From the NCBI RefSeq assembly GCF_001724135.1, contig NZ_MEDS01000001.1, positions 1-64,000 on the forward strand: a DNA stretch of 64,000 nucleotides. The letters run 5' to 3'. Each line of letters begins with the position of its first letter. Positions within the stretch are counted from its first letter, which is position 1. The notes beneath the pieces were generated by a model. It saw nothing but the letters and a program-made list of their open reading frames with translations. It had not been told where the DNA came from and ran no database searches. Source of the DNA: Comamonas sp. SCN 65-56 (GTDB taxonomy: Bacteria > Pseudomonadota > Gammaproteobacteria > Burkholderiales > Burkholderiaceae_C). The position numbers and the translations under genes are program-made. Shown one piece after another: positions 9,160-17,367 of this stretch.

Positions 9160-9500
9160 ACCTCATCGTTTGATGATTCAACTGATTTCCACCGTCTGGC
9201 GCCACCTTGGCCACGAAGTCACTTTGGTCTCTCTGCCGCACCCGCGCCCACCACTGAAAAGAGCGATCAAGTCCTGGCTCAAAGGGCAAGGCTGGTCCGC
9301 TTGGTCACGCATCGTGCCCAGCGACTTGGATGGCTTGGGGCTACAACAGCCGCCCTGGATACCTACCGCCCGCCCACGGCCAAGGACGTTCCTGTCTCCG
9401 GTGTCATCATCGCCACATGGTGGGAAGCGGCGGAATGGCTGATGCAATTGCCCGATACGTCCGGCGTCAAGGCCTATTTGACACAGGGGTGTGAAATTGT
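9160..9500 (+). pseudogene. truncated, frameshifted GT4 glycosyltransferase copy
   Basis: Two overlapping frames together resemble the N-terminal half of the GT4 protein encoded just upstream. One frame, up to about 9340, reads HLGHEVTLVSLP and KSWLKGQGW, against QGHTVVLVSRS and KSLMRGRGW upstream. The next frame reads DVPVSGVIIATWWEAAEW, against DVPSADVLVCTWWETVEW. A frameshift is needed at about 9340-9370. Homology stops near 9500, where base composition turns AT-rich and a minus-strand methyltransferase gene begins. The first about 20 residues and the whole C-terminal domain are missing, so it cannot be functional. Confidence 0.75.
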
Positions 9501-9502
9501 GA

Positions 9503-10231
9503 TTAACGATAGTGAACGCCCGGATTTACTAAGATTTTTGCGGAATTTTTAATGATGTGGAAGCATGATATTTCGCCGAACCACATATTTATCGGTAGCA
9601 TCTGCTTTATCACGGTTATCCATCGGCGTTCCCAATAGCGTGGAATATCATGCCTATTTGGCCAGTTTGCCCTTGAATAAGTTATTTTTTCGATTTTAGC
9701 TCCCGTTGTTTCAGCCCAGCGTTCGACTGCCCAGGGGAAAATAGGGGTTACATGATAGCAACCTGCAAATGATTCATATCTAAAATATGGAAGCTGAGCA
9801 GTTCTGAGAAAAGAAAGCCGTGCCGGAAAATTTATTACATTAGGTGTGGTGACGATCAGAGAGCCACCAGTTCGGGTCAAGCGCAATGCTTCTCGCATAA
9901 ATTTCCATGGAGACTCAAGATGTTCTATGACTTCTACTGCGATAACTGCGTCAAATTGCTCTGAGTCGAGATTAATTGGTTCGTTGAAATCTGCATAACT
10001 GCATGTCATTCCTGGAATTTTGAAGTGTTCAGGATGCAAATCTAAACTCACCACATCAAATCCACGCTTAGAAAGTAATTTGGTTAGGCCACCGCGACCT
10101 GCGCCTGCGTTGAGGATTTTTCCACTGCTAAATGGGAGTTGTTTTAAAACAGACTCCCAGACTCCGGGTGCAGTTTGTGGGCTCAAATCTTTCGACAGAG
10201 AAGAAATATCCGTATTTATATCTTGATTCAT
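9503..10231 (-). CDS. class I SAM-dependent methyltransferase, probably horizontally acquired
   Basis: 242 residues. Motif I is ILNAGAGRGGLTKLL near residues 39-53, followed by VVSLDLHPE, then FDAVIAVEVIEHLESPW and a GGSLIVTTPN segment: the Methyltransf_11/UbiG-like pattern. It would methylate a sugar, lipid or small molecule with SAM in the cytoplasm. The gene is clearly more AT-rich than its flanks and runs opposite to its neighbours. Its end abuts the broken glycosyltransferase copy, which suggests that it arrived with the event that truncated it. Methylation of an EPS residue or chain end is an inference from context. Confidence 0.8.
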   Translation of the reverse strand: MNQDINTDISSLSKDLSPQTAPGVWESVLKQLPFSSGKILNAGAGRGGLTKLLSKRGFDVVSLDLHPEHFKIPGMTCSYADFNEPINLDSEQFDAVIAVEVIEHLESPWKFMREALRLTRTGGSLIVTTPNVINFPARLSFLRTAQLPYFRYESFAGCYHVTPIFPWAVERWAETTGAKIEKITYSRANWPNRHDIPRYWERRWITVIKQMLPINMWFGEISCFHIIKNSAKILVNPGVHYR

Positions 10232-10325
10232 TTTAAAAAATTCTCATCTATTTGTTGAGACAATTTTGTTTCTGAAGTACGATGTTGCCCAATATGGGGC
10301 TTCGTGCCAACGTTTTATACTCATC

Positions 10326-12128
10326 ATGTTAACTTTCACCAAGGTTATTTTGCATCATCTCAGTTCCGCCAGGCGGTGGCAACTGATGGCGGTAGCAGTG
10401 CTGATGGTATTGGGTGCCTTGGCTGAAGTTAGCACTCTTGGGGCGGTGGTGCCGTTTCTTGGGCTACTGGCCAGCCCTGAATTTGTGGACAAAGCGGGTT
10501 GGCTTGCGCATGGTCTGGATGCGATTGTCGGAGTGCTGGGCGTCACTCGGCTGCAGGCGGCCTCTGTGGCGTTTGCCTGCGTGGCATTGGTGGCAGGCGC
10601 GCTGCGCTTGTTGTTGACTTGGGTGAGCAACAAGATCATCTTTGCGGTTGGCACAGACCTCGGCGCAGTCGTGTTTGGCAGGGTGTTGCACCAACCGTAT
10701 GCCTACCACCTGTCCAAAAACAGCAGCGAGACGCTATCGGCCATAGAAAAAGTGGGATATCTGATTGCGGGAGCGCTTGCGCCAATGATGCTCATGGTGG
10801 TGGCGGCCATGATGGCGTTCTCCATTCTTGCGGCCCTGTTGTGGGTGGATGCGTTGGTGGCGCTGGTGACTGGTGTCTTGATCGGCGGGATGTATGTCGG
10901 CATCAGCTTGTGGACCAAACGGCGCTTGCAGCGCAACAGCCAGACGATTGCCCGAGATGGTGTACTTCGCTTCCAGTACCTGCAAGAGGGTATCGGTGCG
11001 ATTCGCGACATCACGCTGGAGCACAACCAGGACGTCTATGTGGCGCAGTTTGTGCGGGCCGACAAGGCAGTGCGCAGCGCGCAGGCGGCCAATCTCACGC
11101 TGGGCGGTGCCCCTAAGTACGCCATCGAAAGTGTCGCTATCATCCTCGTGATCGTGCTGGCCAACTGGCTGGTGCGTGGCCCTGGTGGTGTGGTGGATGC
11201 CTTGCCGGTGCTGGGTGCCTTGGCCCTGGGCGGGCAGCGGCTGCTACCGCATGTACAAACCATTTATAACGGCTATGCCAGCTATCGCGGCACGCTGGCC
11301 ACCGCACAAGAAACCCTTGCCTTGCTGGATTTGCCTATGCCTCAAGCGGGCACCACGGTGCAATCTGCTGGTAATTTCGGGCAAACATCTGTCACCGCCA
11401 TCGAGTTGCGCGACGTTCGCTTTGCCTACGGTGCCGAACAACGGCAGGTGCTCAACGGCGTGAACTTGCGCATCAAGGCCGGCGAGCGCGTCGGTTTCGT
11501 CGGCGTGACGGGCGGCGGCAAAAGCACGCTGCTCGATATCTGCATGGGCTTGCTTTTCCCCACGTCGGGGGTCGTGGTTGTCAATGGCGAGCCGCTCACG
11601 CAGGCCAATCTGCCCTGGTGGCACCATCGCATTGCGCACGTACCGCAAGCCATCTTTCTGTGCGACAAGTCGATTGCGGAAAATGTTGCGCTGGGCGTCG
11701 CCCCTTCGGCGATTGACCATACCCGTTTGACACAGGCGCTGGAAGCGGCGCAACTCTCGGAGTTCATTCGCCAATTGCCCCACGGTGTAGAAACTGGCGT
11801 GGGCGAGCGCGGCGTGCAGCTTTCGGGCGGGCAGCGCCAGCGCATCGGCATCGCCCGCGCGCTGTACAAGCAGGCGGATGTGCTGGTGCTCGACGAAGCC
11901 ACCAGCGCGCTCGATGGCGAGACCGAGGCCAAGGTGATGGATGCGATTTACCAACTCAACCCGGGCATCATCATCCTGATGATTGCGCACCGGGTTTCCA
12001 CGCTGGAGCGCTGCCACCGCATCTACCACCTGGAAGGCGGGCTGATCCGTGAGACTGCATCAGAAAGCATCAAGCAAAATCATGCCTTAGCGCTTGCTGG
12101 GCAAGCGCAAGCAGCTACGCAATCGTGA
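10326..12128 (+). CDS. ABC transporter, fused membrane and ATPase domains (PglK/MsbA-like glycan flippase type)
   Basis: 600 residues from the ATG at 10326; the longer frame from a TTG at 10266 lies in AT-rich upstream DNA. The N-terminal 310 residues hold six membrane helices. The ATPase half has Walker [10 protein letters not shown] near residue 393, Q-loop region HVPQAIF, signature LSGGQRQR and Walker [13 protein letters not shown] near residue 518, then H-loop IAHR. A half transporter of this shape works as a homodimer and could flip lipid-linked oligosaccharides or export a glycolipid. Its last about 18 residues ([16 protein letters not shown]) are encoded by a stem-loop repeat, so the original C-terminus may have ended earlier. 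Confidence 0.85.
   Translation: MLTFTKVILHHLSSARRWQLMAVAVLMVLGALAEVSTLGAVVPFLGLLASPEFVDKAGWLAHGLDAIVGVLGVTRLQAASVAFACVALVAGALRLLLTWVSNKIIFAVGTDLGAVVFGRVLHQPYAYHLSKNSSETLSAIEKVGYLIAGALAPMMLMVVAAMMAFSILAALLWVDALVALVTGVLIGGMYVGISLWTKRRLQRNSQTIARDGVLRFQYLQEGIGAIRDITLEHNQDVYVAQFVRADKAVRSAQAANLTLGGAPKYAIESVAIILVIVLANWLVRGPGGVVDALPVLGALALGGQRLLPHVQTIYNGYASYRGTLATAQETLALLDLPMPQAGTTVQSAGNFGQTSVTAIELRDVRFAYGAEQRQVLNGVNLRIKAGERVGFVGVTGGGKSTLLDICMGLLFPTSGVVVVNGEPLTQANLPWWHHRIAHVPQAIFLCDKSIAENVALGVAPSAIDHTRLTQALEAAQLSEFIRQLPHGVETGVGERGVQLSGGQRQRIGIARALYKQADVLVLDEATSALDGETEAKVMDAIYQLNPGIIILMIAHRVSTLERCHRIYHLEGGLIRETASESIKQNHALALAGQAQAATQS
12080..12120. repeat. stem-loop repeat overlapping the 3-prime end of the ABC transporter gene
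   Basis: GCGCTTG (12090-12096) and CAAGCGC (12102-12108) form a perfect 7-bp stem around CTGGG, flanked by TTA and AAGCAGCTA. It belongs to the same family as the element at 1971-2010. It lies inside the reading frame and supplies the transporter's C-terminal residues. Confidence 0.5.
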
Positions 12129-12144
12129 GTAAAAAGCGCTTCGT

Positions 12145-13089
12145 ATGATCGACGTCATCATCGTCAACTACAACACTGCCCATCTGTTGGCGCGCATGTT
12201 TGCCGCCTGCGATGTGGCGGGCGAAGGGCTGGCGCTGCGCTACTGGGTGGTGGACAACGCGTCCAAGGATGAATCGCTGGCAGTGCTGCAGCGCGAGCAC
12301 CCTGGGGTGTTTGTGCAGGCCAATACCGAGAACGTCGGCTTTGGCCGTGCCAACAACCAGATGCTGCCGCATTTGTCGGGCGAATATGTGTTGCTGCTCA
12401 ATACCGATGCCTTTGTCGCGCCCGATGCGCTGCGCGTGGCGCTGGCGGTGATGCAGAAAAATCCGCGCTGCGGCGTGGTGGGCGTGCGGCTGATGGGAGA
12501 GGATGGCGCCCTGCAGCCCAGTTGCCGCTACTTCCCCACGCCGCTCAATGTGTTTTTGAACCGTACCGGCCTGGCGCGGCTGCTGCCTTGGGTGCGGCTG
12601 GTGGACGACATGGATTGGGACCACCGGGGCGAGCGCGAATGCGATTGGGTGCCTGGCTGCTTCTTGCTGCTGCGCAAGACGGTGGTGGACCAGGTGGGGT
12701 TGTTTGATCCGCGCTATTTCCTCTATTGCGAAGAGGTGGATTTGTGCAAGCGCATCAAGGCCGCGGGCTGGAGCGTGGTGTACACCGGCGCCACCTCCGT
12801 CGTGCATTTGGGCGGTGAGAGCGCGAAGTCTGCCGGCACCCTCACGCAAGGCGGGCGCCAGATATCGGCGCTGCAGGTGGAAAGTGAATTGCTGTATTAC
12901 CGCAAGCACTATGGCCTGGCGGGGCTGCTGGCGCATGTGGCGCTGGTGCATCTGGGTGATGCGCTGCTGATGGGCAAGGATGTGCTCAAGGGGCGCGGCT
13001 GGGCGCAGGCGTGCAGCGTCTGGAACAACAGCCGCGCTGTGCGGGCGCTGTGCGGGCGCACGCGCTGGGGGGTGGTGCCGACGCGATGA
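12145..13089 (+). CDS. glycosyltransferase family 2 protein (rhamnosyltransferase-like)
   Basis: 314 residues of GT-A fold. The start MIDVIIVNYNT, the VVDNASKDES segment, NVGFGRANNQ, and the DXD-like LLLNTDAFV near residue 93 are those of WbbL-type inverting transferases, and CEEVDLCKRIKAAGW is the usual acceptor-side motif. The enzyme probably adds rhamnose or a similar sugar to a lipid-linked intermediate at the cytoplasmic face. It starts 16 bp after the ABC transporter and is followed 10 bp later by an acetyltransferase, so the three likely form one operon. Confidence 0.85.
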   Translation: MIDVIIVNYNTAHLLARMFAACDVAGEGLALRYWVVDNASKDESLAVLQREHPGVFVQANTENVGFGRANNQMLPHLSGEYVLLLNTDAFVAPDALRVALAVMQKNPRCGVVGVRLMGEDGALQPSCRYFPTPLNVFLNRTGLARLLPWVRLVDDMDWDHRGERECDWVPGCFLLLRKTVVDQVGLFDPRYFLYCEEVDLCKRIKAAGWSVVYTGATSVVHLGGESAKSAGTLTQGGRQISALQVESELLYYRKHYGLAGLLAHVALVHLGDALLMGKDVLKGRGWAQACSVWNNSRAVRALCGRTRWGVVPTR

Positions 13090-13099
13090 GGCAGGCGTG

Positions 13100-13621
13100 A
13101 TGCAAAACCAAGTCAGCAGTGAGGCGCCCGATTGGTCGCGCGAGGCGCTACGCCCCGGCGAATGGAACCCGGGCAAGCGCCTGCTGGCCAGCCTGCGCGA
13201 CTACCAGCGGTTGGCGGCCATGCCCGGGCCCGTGGCGGCGCTGCGCAAGAAGTGGGCGGTGCTGCGCCACCGTTTCTGGAGTGCGGTCAGTGGCGCTGAT
13301 ATTCCCTTGAATTCGCAGGTGGGCGGCGGCCTGTTGCTGCCGCATCCCAATGGCGTGGTGGTGCACCCGGCGGCGCGCATCGGGCCCAACTGCCTGCTGT
13401 TTCAGCAGGTCACCCTGGGCACGCACAGTGACGGCCGCGCGCCGGTGCTGGTGGGGCATGTGGATATCGGCGCGGGTGCCAAGGTGCTGGGCGGCGTCAC
13501 CATCGGCGCGCATGCGGTGATCGGCGCCAATGCGGTAGTGCTGGCCGATGTGCCGCCGGGGGCGGTGGCGGTGGGCATTCCGGCGCGGGTGCTGGCGGGC
13601 GGCAACCCATCGCGTCAGTAA
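13100..13621 (+). CDS. serine O-acetyltransferase-like hexapeptide transferase
   Basis: 173 residues from the ATG at 13100, preceded by GAGGCAGGCGTG. After an about 70-residue helical lead, the left-handed beta-helix is seen as repeated hexapeptides: GGGLLLPHPNGVVVHPAARIGPN, then VDIGAGAKVLGGVTIGAHAVIGANAVVLADV. The His in LPHPNG and the one in VVVHPAA fit the CysE/EpsC-type active site. It probably acetylates a sugar of the polysaccharide with acetyl-CoA, since it is in an operon with the GT2 gene and far from cysteine genes. A relative lies at 16718. Confidence 0.8.
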   Translation: MQNQVSSEAPDWSREALRPGEWNPGKRLLASLRDYQRLAAMPGPVAALRKKWAVLRHRFWSAVSGADIPLNSQVGGGLLLPHPNGVVVHPAARIGPNCLLFQQVTLGTHSDGRAPVLVGHVDIGAGAKVLGGVTIGAHAVIGANAVVLADVPPGAVAVGIPARVLAGGNPSRQ

Positions 13622-13623
13622 CG

Positions 13624-14031
13624 TCAGGTGGTTCTGACTTCGTTGAGCAAATCGGGGTGGCGGTCCAGCAGCTTGAACAGTTTGACCAAGGCCAAGGGCG
13701 GTTTGGTCTTCCCGTTCTCGTAGCGCGAGAAGGCGTTGACGCCGCCGCCAAAAATTTCGGCGGCCTCGCGTTGCCCCAGGGCGAGTTTTTTGCGTACGCT
13801 GACGATGAAGGCGGGGTCTACGATGGCTGCGTTCACCTGCTTGTTGAACGCCTGGATTTCACGCATGACGCGCTCGGTTTCAGCCATGTCGGTAATGGAT
13901 TCGCCGCACGCGGGGCAGAAATCGGCCGTGACTGCGGGGATCACCGTTGTTTCGCCTTTGTAGGTGTAAGGCAGGTCGCGGGTGTCGTGGATCAGCCGCG
14001 CTGCGCCGCAGACAGGGCATTTCATATTCAT
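13624..14031 (-). CDS. mqsA: MqsA-family antitoxin (zinc-binding N-domain plus HTH)
   Basis: 135 residues. The N-terminal zinc domain has CPVCGAA and CPACGES CxxC pairs; the C-terminal half is an XRE helix-turn-helix with LALGQREAAEIFGGGVNAFSRYENGKTKPP. MqsA neutralises the MqsR ribonuclease and represses its own operon. The ATG at 14031 overlaps by one base the stop codon of the mqsR remnant upstream, and AAGGAG lies 2 bp before it, the usual toxin-first coupled order. The toxin gene is broken, so MqsA is now an orphan antitoxin or regulator. Confidence 0.9.
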   Translation of the reverse strand: MNMKCPVCGAARLIHDTRDLPYTYKGETTVIPAVTADFCPACGESITDMAETERVMREIQAFNKQVNAAIVDPAFIVSVRKKLALGQREAAEIFGGGVNAFSRYENGKTKPPLALVKLFKLLDRHPDLLNEVRTT

Positions 14032-14171
14032 CACTCCTTGAAAGAAACGATCAAAACGTCGTCGATGACCGTCAGCTTCAGATAGATGTCTCCCGCGTGT
14101 GTGCTTGGACGGTACACGTCCTGCCATACCGTGTGATCGGCATGGGTGGCCAGCATTGCGGCCTGCTTCAT
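14031..14171 (-). pseudogene. mqsR: mqsR toxin remnant (C-terminal part only)
   Basis: About 45 residues read THADHTVWQDVYRPSTHAG followed by DIYLKLTVIDDVLIVSFKE, which is the conserved C-terminal half of MqsR ribonuclease (normal length about 98 residues). Upstream the frame runs straight into a REP-like palindromic element at 14190-14276, and no MqsR N-terminus is visible beyond it. The 3-prime end still overlaps mqsA, so the coupling is intact while the toxin is lost. Confidence 0.85.
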
Positions 14172-14189
14172 CGATGGAGCGCTGTCTTG

Positions 14190-14276
14190 CCCCTCACCCA
14201 GCCTCTCCCCAAAGGGGCGAGGGGCAAATCCGGTGGCTCCGGTGCTTCCTCTCCCTCTGGGGGTTGGGGTGAGGGC
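14190..14276. repeat. REP-like palindromic element, copy A
   Basis: The element begins CCCTCACCCAGCCTCTCCCC and ends GGGTTGGGGTGAGGG, with inverted outer ends and inner CCTCTCCC/GGGGCGAGGGG arms. It replaces the 5-prime half of mqsR. Copy B, in the same orientation, lies at 14833-14901, so the pair brackets a toxin-antitoxin module. A shorter relative lies at 59971-60025. Confidence 0.75.
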
Positions 14277-14296
14277 GTCCAGCGCATCGACGGTGG

Positions 14297-14593
14297 TTAG
14301 CTGTCGGCGCCATGCATCCAAGACCCTGGTTTGCGTCGATGATGGAAAAACGACACCACAACAAGCTCGGACTCCGACGGATGGTAAATGACCGAGTAAG
14401 GAAACTTGCGGAGGATGACATGCCGGAACTCCGCCTCAATCTGAGGAAAAGCAAACGGCATGCGGAGCGCGCGAGCTATCGCGGCATCTGCGGACCGGGC
14501 GAATTCGAAGCCCAAACCAGTGGAGCGTTGCTCATACCAAGCCTGGGCCTCCAGAAGCTCACCTTGAGCTTCTGGCCTGACCCATAACCGCAT
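14297..14593 (-). CDS. ParE/RelE-family toxin
   Basis: 98 residues from the ATG at 14593, which shares one base with the stop of the antitoxin gene upstream. The motifs QGELLEAQAWYEQRSTGLG, FEFARSADAAI, FPQIEAEFRHVILRKFPYSVIYH and VVVSFFHHRRKPGSW are typical of the RelE/ParE plasmid-stabilisation family. Such proteins poison gyrase or cleave mRNA on the ribosome; which applies here is not decided by sequence. The pair at 14297-14817 is bracketed by two REP-like elements in the same orientation. Confidence 0.88.
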   Translation of the reverse strand: MRLWVRPEAQGELLEAQAWYEQRSTGLGFEFARSADAAIARALRMPFAFPQIEAEFRHVILRKFPYSVIYHPSESELVVVSFFHHRRKPGSWMHGADS

Positions 14594-14817
14594 CAGGGCT
14601 GCCCCTTGAACAGGGTTGCACGAACCTGCTCCCAAGGAAGGCTGCTTGAAGGGTCTGCGCGATGTGCGGCCAGCCTGCGGTGAAGCTCTGCGCGCTGCTC
14701 GGGAGACAGCCGGACTGGAGTCGCAGTCTCTGCTGCGATGCTGTCCCAGATGTCCTCAACCAGCTCGATACGCTCGGATAGGGGCAACGAGCGGTAATTG
14801 ACGGTCGATGCGTTCAT
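14593..14817 (-). CDS. addiction-module antitoxin (short RelB/TIGR02574-like)
   Basis: 74 residues: the LPLSERIELVEDIWDSIA segment and LSPEQRAELHRRLAAHRADP are the pattern of the small acidic antitoxins found upstream of ParE/RelE toxins. Its stop codon overlaps the toxin start (TGATG), giving coupled translation in antitoxin-first order. Confidence 0.88.
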   Translation of the reverse strand: MNASTVNYRSLPLSERIELVEDIWDSIAAETATPVRLSPEQRAELHRRLAAHRADPSSSLPWEQVRATLFKGQP

Positions 14818-14832
14818 GAAGCAAGCATACTT

Positions 14833-14901
14833 CAGCCTCTCCCCAAAAGGGCGAGGGGCAAGTCCGGTTTGCTCCCTCTCCCTCTGGGGTTGGGGTGAGG
14901 G
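14833..14901. repeat. REP-like palindromic element, copy B
   Basis: It begins CAGCCTCTCCCCAAAAGGGC and ends GGGGTTGGGGTGAGGG. It shares most of its sequence and orientation with copy A at 14190-14276. It starts 15 bp upstream of the antitoxin start codon, so it may influence that promoter. Confidence 0.75.
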
Positions 14902-14988
14902 TCGGCAGCGTACCCGATACCATGAAATTCATAGCCAAAAGTGGCTTCAACGCAGTACCATCCAGCGCTAAAAGCTATCATTGAAATA

Positions 14989-15175
14989 GTGACTGAATCT
15001 ACACACCTCCAGCCCATCGGCCTGGTCGTCATCGGCCGCAACGAGGGCGAGCGCCTGCGCACATGCCTGCAATCGGTGCTGAGTGCTGGGCGCGCCGTGG
15101 TGTATGTCGATTCGGGCTCGGCAGATGATTCAGTTCTATTGCTATTGGCGCGCAGCTTGGGTGCGGTAGTGCGGC
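14989..15175 (+). pseudogene. 5-prime fragment of a GT2 glycosyltransferase gene
   Basis: From a GTG at 14989 the frame reads QPIGLVVIGRNEGERLRTCL and then AGRAVVYVDSGSADDS, nearly identical to the N-terminus of the intact GT2 protein at 17368 (AIGIVVIGRNEGERLRVCL, AGRAVVYVDSGSIDGS). The similarity stops near 15175 inside ARSLGAVV, where an IS481-type transposase tail begins. Only about 60 of about 325 residues remain. Confidence 0.8.
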
Positions 15176-15179
15176 GCTG

Positions 15180-15307
15180 TACAACCATCAACTCACCAGT
15201 CGACCATCAAGAGCTTCACACCACTGCAAGCCATGAAACAGTGGTACAAAACCTATCCGCACTTATTCCATTGACGACCATATGATCGCCCGGGATGCGA
15301 CACCTAA
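15180..15307 (+). mobile_element. IS481-family transposase 3-prime relic
   Basis: One frame gives FTPLQAMKQWYKTYPHLFH, an in-frame TGA, then RPYDRPGCDT and TAA at 15305-15307. This is the conserved C-terminal tail of IS481-type transposases (usually PLQAMKxWxxxxPxLFxKRPYxRxGxDT). The preceding YNHQL is in another frame, so the relic carries at least one frameshift and one stop. It sits exactly at the breakpoint of the GT2 fragment and next to the AT-rich glycosyltransferase gene. No inverted repeats or upper transposase domain are visible. Confidence 0.7.
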
Positions 15308-15412
15308 GTAATGTCATGCGCTGTTCGACCTGCAATCGGTTGTGTCTTGTAGGCGATCGGTCAACTTGCCAAGTCAGTGGATACTGTAATTCGAAATCGG
15401 GGTTGCAAATTC

Positions 15413-16612
15413 ATGATAGATAAGACTTATATGTTATTTTCCAGGATCCCGCTAACGATAAATGAAAAAGGAGAAATTTTCGGCGGAAAACTTTGGGTGA
15501 AAGACCTGAGATTACATTTGGATTATATTTCAAATTTCAATATATGCTGCCCTATCGTTTCGTCAAATAAAGTGGATGATCTTGAGTTGGTTGATTTTTT
15601 GAAAATTGATAGAATTTATAAACTTGAATTAGATCGTGGGTTGAGATCGGTATTGAGTAATTTTTTTCCTAATTTTCTGAGTGTTTTTAAAGCGGTTCGA
15701 GTGGCATGTATAGTGCATTCCGGTGGTGCTGGATGGGTTTTTCCTTTGTCTTTTTACATATTACCTTTGAAACTGTTTTTAAAATTCAAATGGGTGATTG
15801 TTATTGAATCATCTTTTTGGATGTTGGGATCGTGGGAAAAGAAAACTGCGAGGCGATTGGTTGAACATTATTCGCACAAAATTCTTCTTGGCTTATGTTT
15901 GCGTCTTGCTGATGCGAGAATTTTCACGCAAACATATTACAGGGACTATTTTTTTAAAAAATCTCCAAAAGATGGTGTCATGATCAATCCGGCTTGTTGG
16001 GTGGATGATGATTTAACTATTCCGTTGAGTGTTTTGGAAAATAAACATAATACAAATACATATGCCAATGCAATAAAAATCATTTTCCCTTCGCGAATGG
16101 TTGAATCCAAAGGCGTATTTAATTTGTTGGATGCGGTATCGATGATCGATATTGAAAAAAACAAAATACATTTGACAATAATGGGGGATGGGCCATTATC
16201 TCGTCATTGCAGTGATTTTGTTGATTCTTATGCCGGGGGTATTGATTTGGATTTTAGACATCCAGTTGATTATGGGCGAGAATTTTATGATTTAATAAGA
16301 GAGTACGACTATCTCTTGGTGCCGATCATAAGCGACGAACAACCTAGAGTAATATTTGATGCGTTCAGCCAAGGAGTTCCTGTTATCGGTTCTGATGCAT
16401 CAGGGGTCTTGGATGTTGTTGACGAAAATAATTCATTAATTTTTAGAAAAAATGATCCTCGGGATCTTGTTCGCGTGTTGTTGTTCGCTTTGGAAAATCC
16501 GAAATTGAAGAGTGTTATGGGGCTTGCTGCGCTTGAATCTGTAAAAAATAAAACCCATGCGGGAATGCATAGAGATCGCGAGTATTTTATAAAACGCACT
16601 TTGAATGTTTGA
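15413..16612 (+). CDS. GT4-type glycosyltransferase, AT-rich and probably imported
   Basis: 399 residues from the ATG at 15413; a GTG at 15377 is an alternative. The C-terminal GT-B half shows IKIIFPSRMVESKGVFNLLDA, LTIMGDGPLSRH and PRVIFDAFSQGVPVIGSDASG, the usual nucleotide-sugar binding layout of GT4/GT1 enzymes, although the first Glu of the E-x7-E pair is replaced (DEQPRVIFDAF). Base composition is far more AT-rich than the surroundings and codon use differs, with many ATA, TTA and AAA codons. It is preceded by an IS481 relic. Horizontal acquisition is the simplest reading. Donor and acceptor are unknown. Confidence 0.8.
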   Translation: MIDKTYMLFSRIPLTINEKGEIFGGKLWVKDLRLHLDYISNFNICCPIVSSNKVDDLELVDFLKIDRIYKLELDRGLRSVLSNFFPNFLSVFKAVRVACIVHSGGAGWVFPLSFYILPLKLFLKFKWVIVIESSFWMLGSWEKKTARRLVEHYSHKILLGLCLRLADARIFTQTYYRDYFFKKSPKDGVMINPACWVDDDLTIPLSVLENKHNTNTYANAIKIIFPSRMVESKGVFNLLDAVSMIDIEKNKIHLTIMGDGPLSRHCSDFVDSYAGGIDLDFRHPVDYGREFYDLIREYDYLLVPIISDEQPRVIFDAFSQGVPVIGSDASGVLDVVDENNSLIFRKNDPRDLVRVLLFALENPKLKSVMGLAALESVKNKTHAGMHRDREYFIKRTLNV

Positions 16613-16717
16613 AATATCAAGTTAAAATATTTTGAATGTGATGTTGATTTATGGTATGTAACTTGATTATGTGTAAAATTTTCATTTTAATAAATTGCAC
16701 CCAAGGGTATATGCAAA

Positions 16718-17254
16718 GTGTTTGACTATATAAAGGCTGATTATTTATCATATCAGAGACGACTTAGCGCCCAAGGATTTTGGGTGATGCTGGTATATCG
16801 CTTTGGCCGCTGGCGGTATCAGGTCAAACCTGCGCTGTTGCGCAAATTGTTTTCGCTGATTTACAAAATACTGTTCAAAGGCGTTCAAATTCTCACTGGC
16901 ATTGAGTTGCCATGCGAAGTGGTGGTTGGGAAAAATTTCGTCATCGATCACTTCGGCGGCATTGTCATCAGCGGCTATGCCAGTTTTGGTGATGATTGCC
17001 GCATTCGCAACGGGGTGGTGGTGGGGCTGCGTCGGGTTGACGAGCCTTGTGCACCGCAAATCGGCAATAACGTGGATATCGGGGCTGGCGCCAAGGTGCT
17101 CGGCAATATCCGCATTGGCAACAATGTGGTGATTGGCGCCAATGCCGTTGTGCTGCGCGATGTGCCGGATAACCATGTGGCCTATGGTGTACCTGCAGTC
17201 ATCAAACCTCGTACAGGATTTTGTGATGGGGGCACTGATGAGCGGTGTGAGTGA
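16718..17254 (+). CDS. serine acetyltransferase-like hexapeptide transferase
   Basis: 178 residues from a GTG at 16718; no ATG is available in frame. After the helical segment FWVMLVYRFGRWRYQ come hexapeptide coils: VVVGKNFVIDHFGGIVISGYASFGDDCRIRNG, then VDIGAGAKVLGNIRIGNNVVIGANAVVLRDVP. The His of IDHFGG matches the family's catalytic position. It resembles the enzyme at 13100 over the beta-helix. Probable role: O-acetylation of a polysaccharide residue. GC content returns to the local norm midway through the gene, so the boundary of the AT-rich segment lies near its start. A hairpin CCAAGCG-CT-CGCTTGG (17255-17270) follows the stop codon but lacks a T-run. Confidence 0.8.
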   Translation: MFDYIKADYLSYQRRLSAQGFWVMLVYRFGRWRYQVKPALLRKLFSLIYKILFKGVQILTGIELPCEVVVGKNFVIDHFGGIVISGYASFGDDCRIRNGVVVGLRRVDEPCAPQIGNNVDIGAGAKVLGNIRIGNNVVIGANAVVLRDVPDNHVAYGVPAVIKPRTGFCDGGTDERCE

Positions 17255-17367
17255 CCAAGCGCTCGCTTGGTTATGCGGTGATTGGTGGCAATGCTGCGGT
17301 GTCGGCGGATGCGTCGCCGTGGCGAGTACAATAAAAATTCAAGCAGCTATTTCAGGCTCTAACGCCC

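Noticed and set aside
14832-15191. Minus-strand frame containing GYEFHGIG considered as the missing mqsR N-terminus
   Set aside because: Only a short chance resemblance to the LGxxFxGM segment; the surrounding sequence is REP-like and glycosyltransferase antisense.
17255-17270. CCAAGCG-CT-CGCTTGG hairpin considered as a terminator
   Set aside because: No T-run follows and the downstream gene is co-directional; left as a hairpin note in the acetyltransferase entry.
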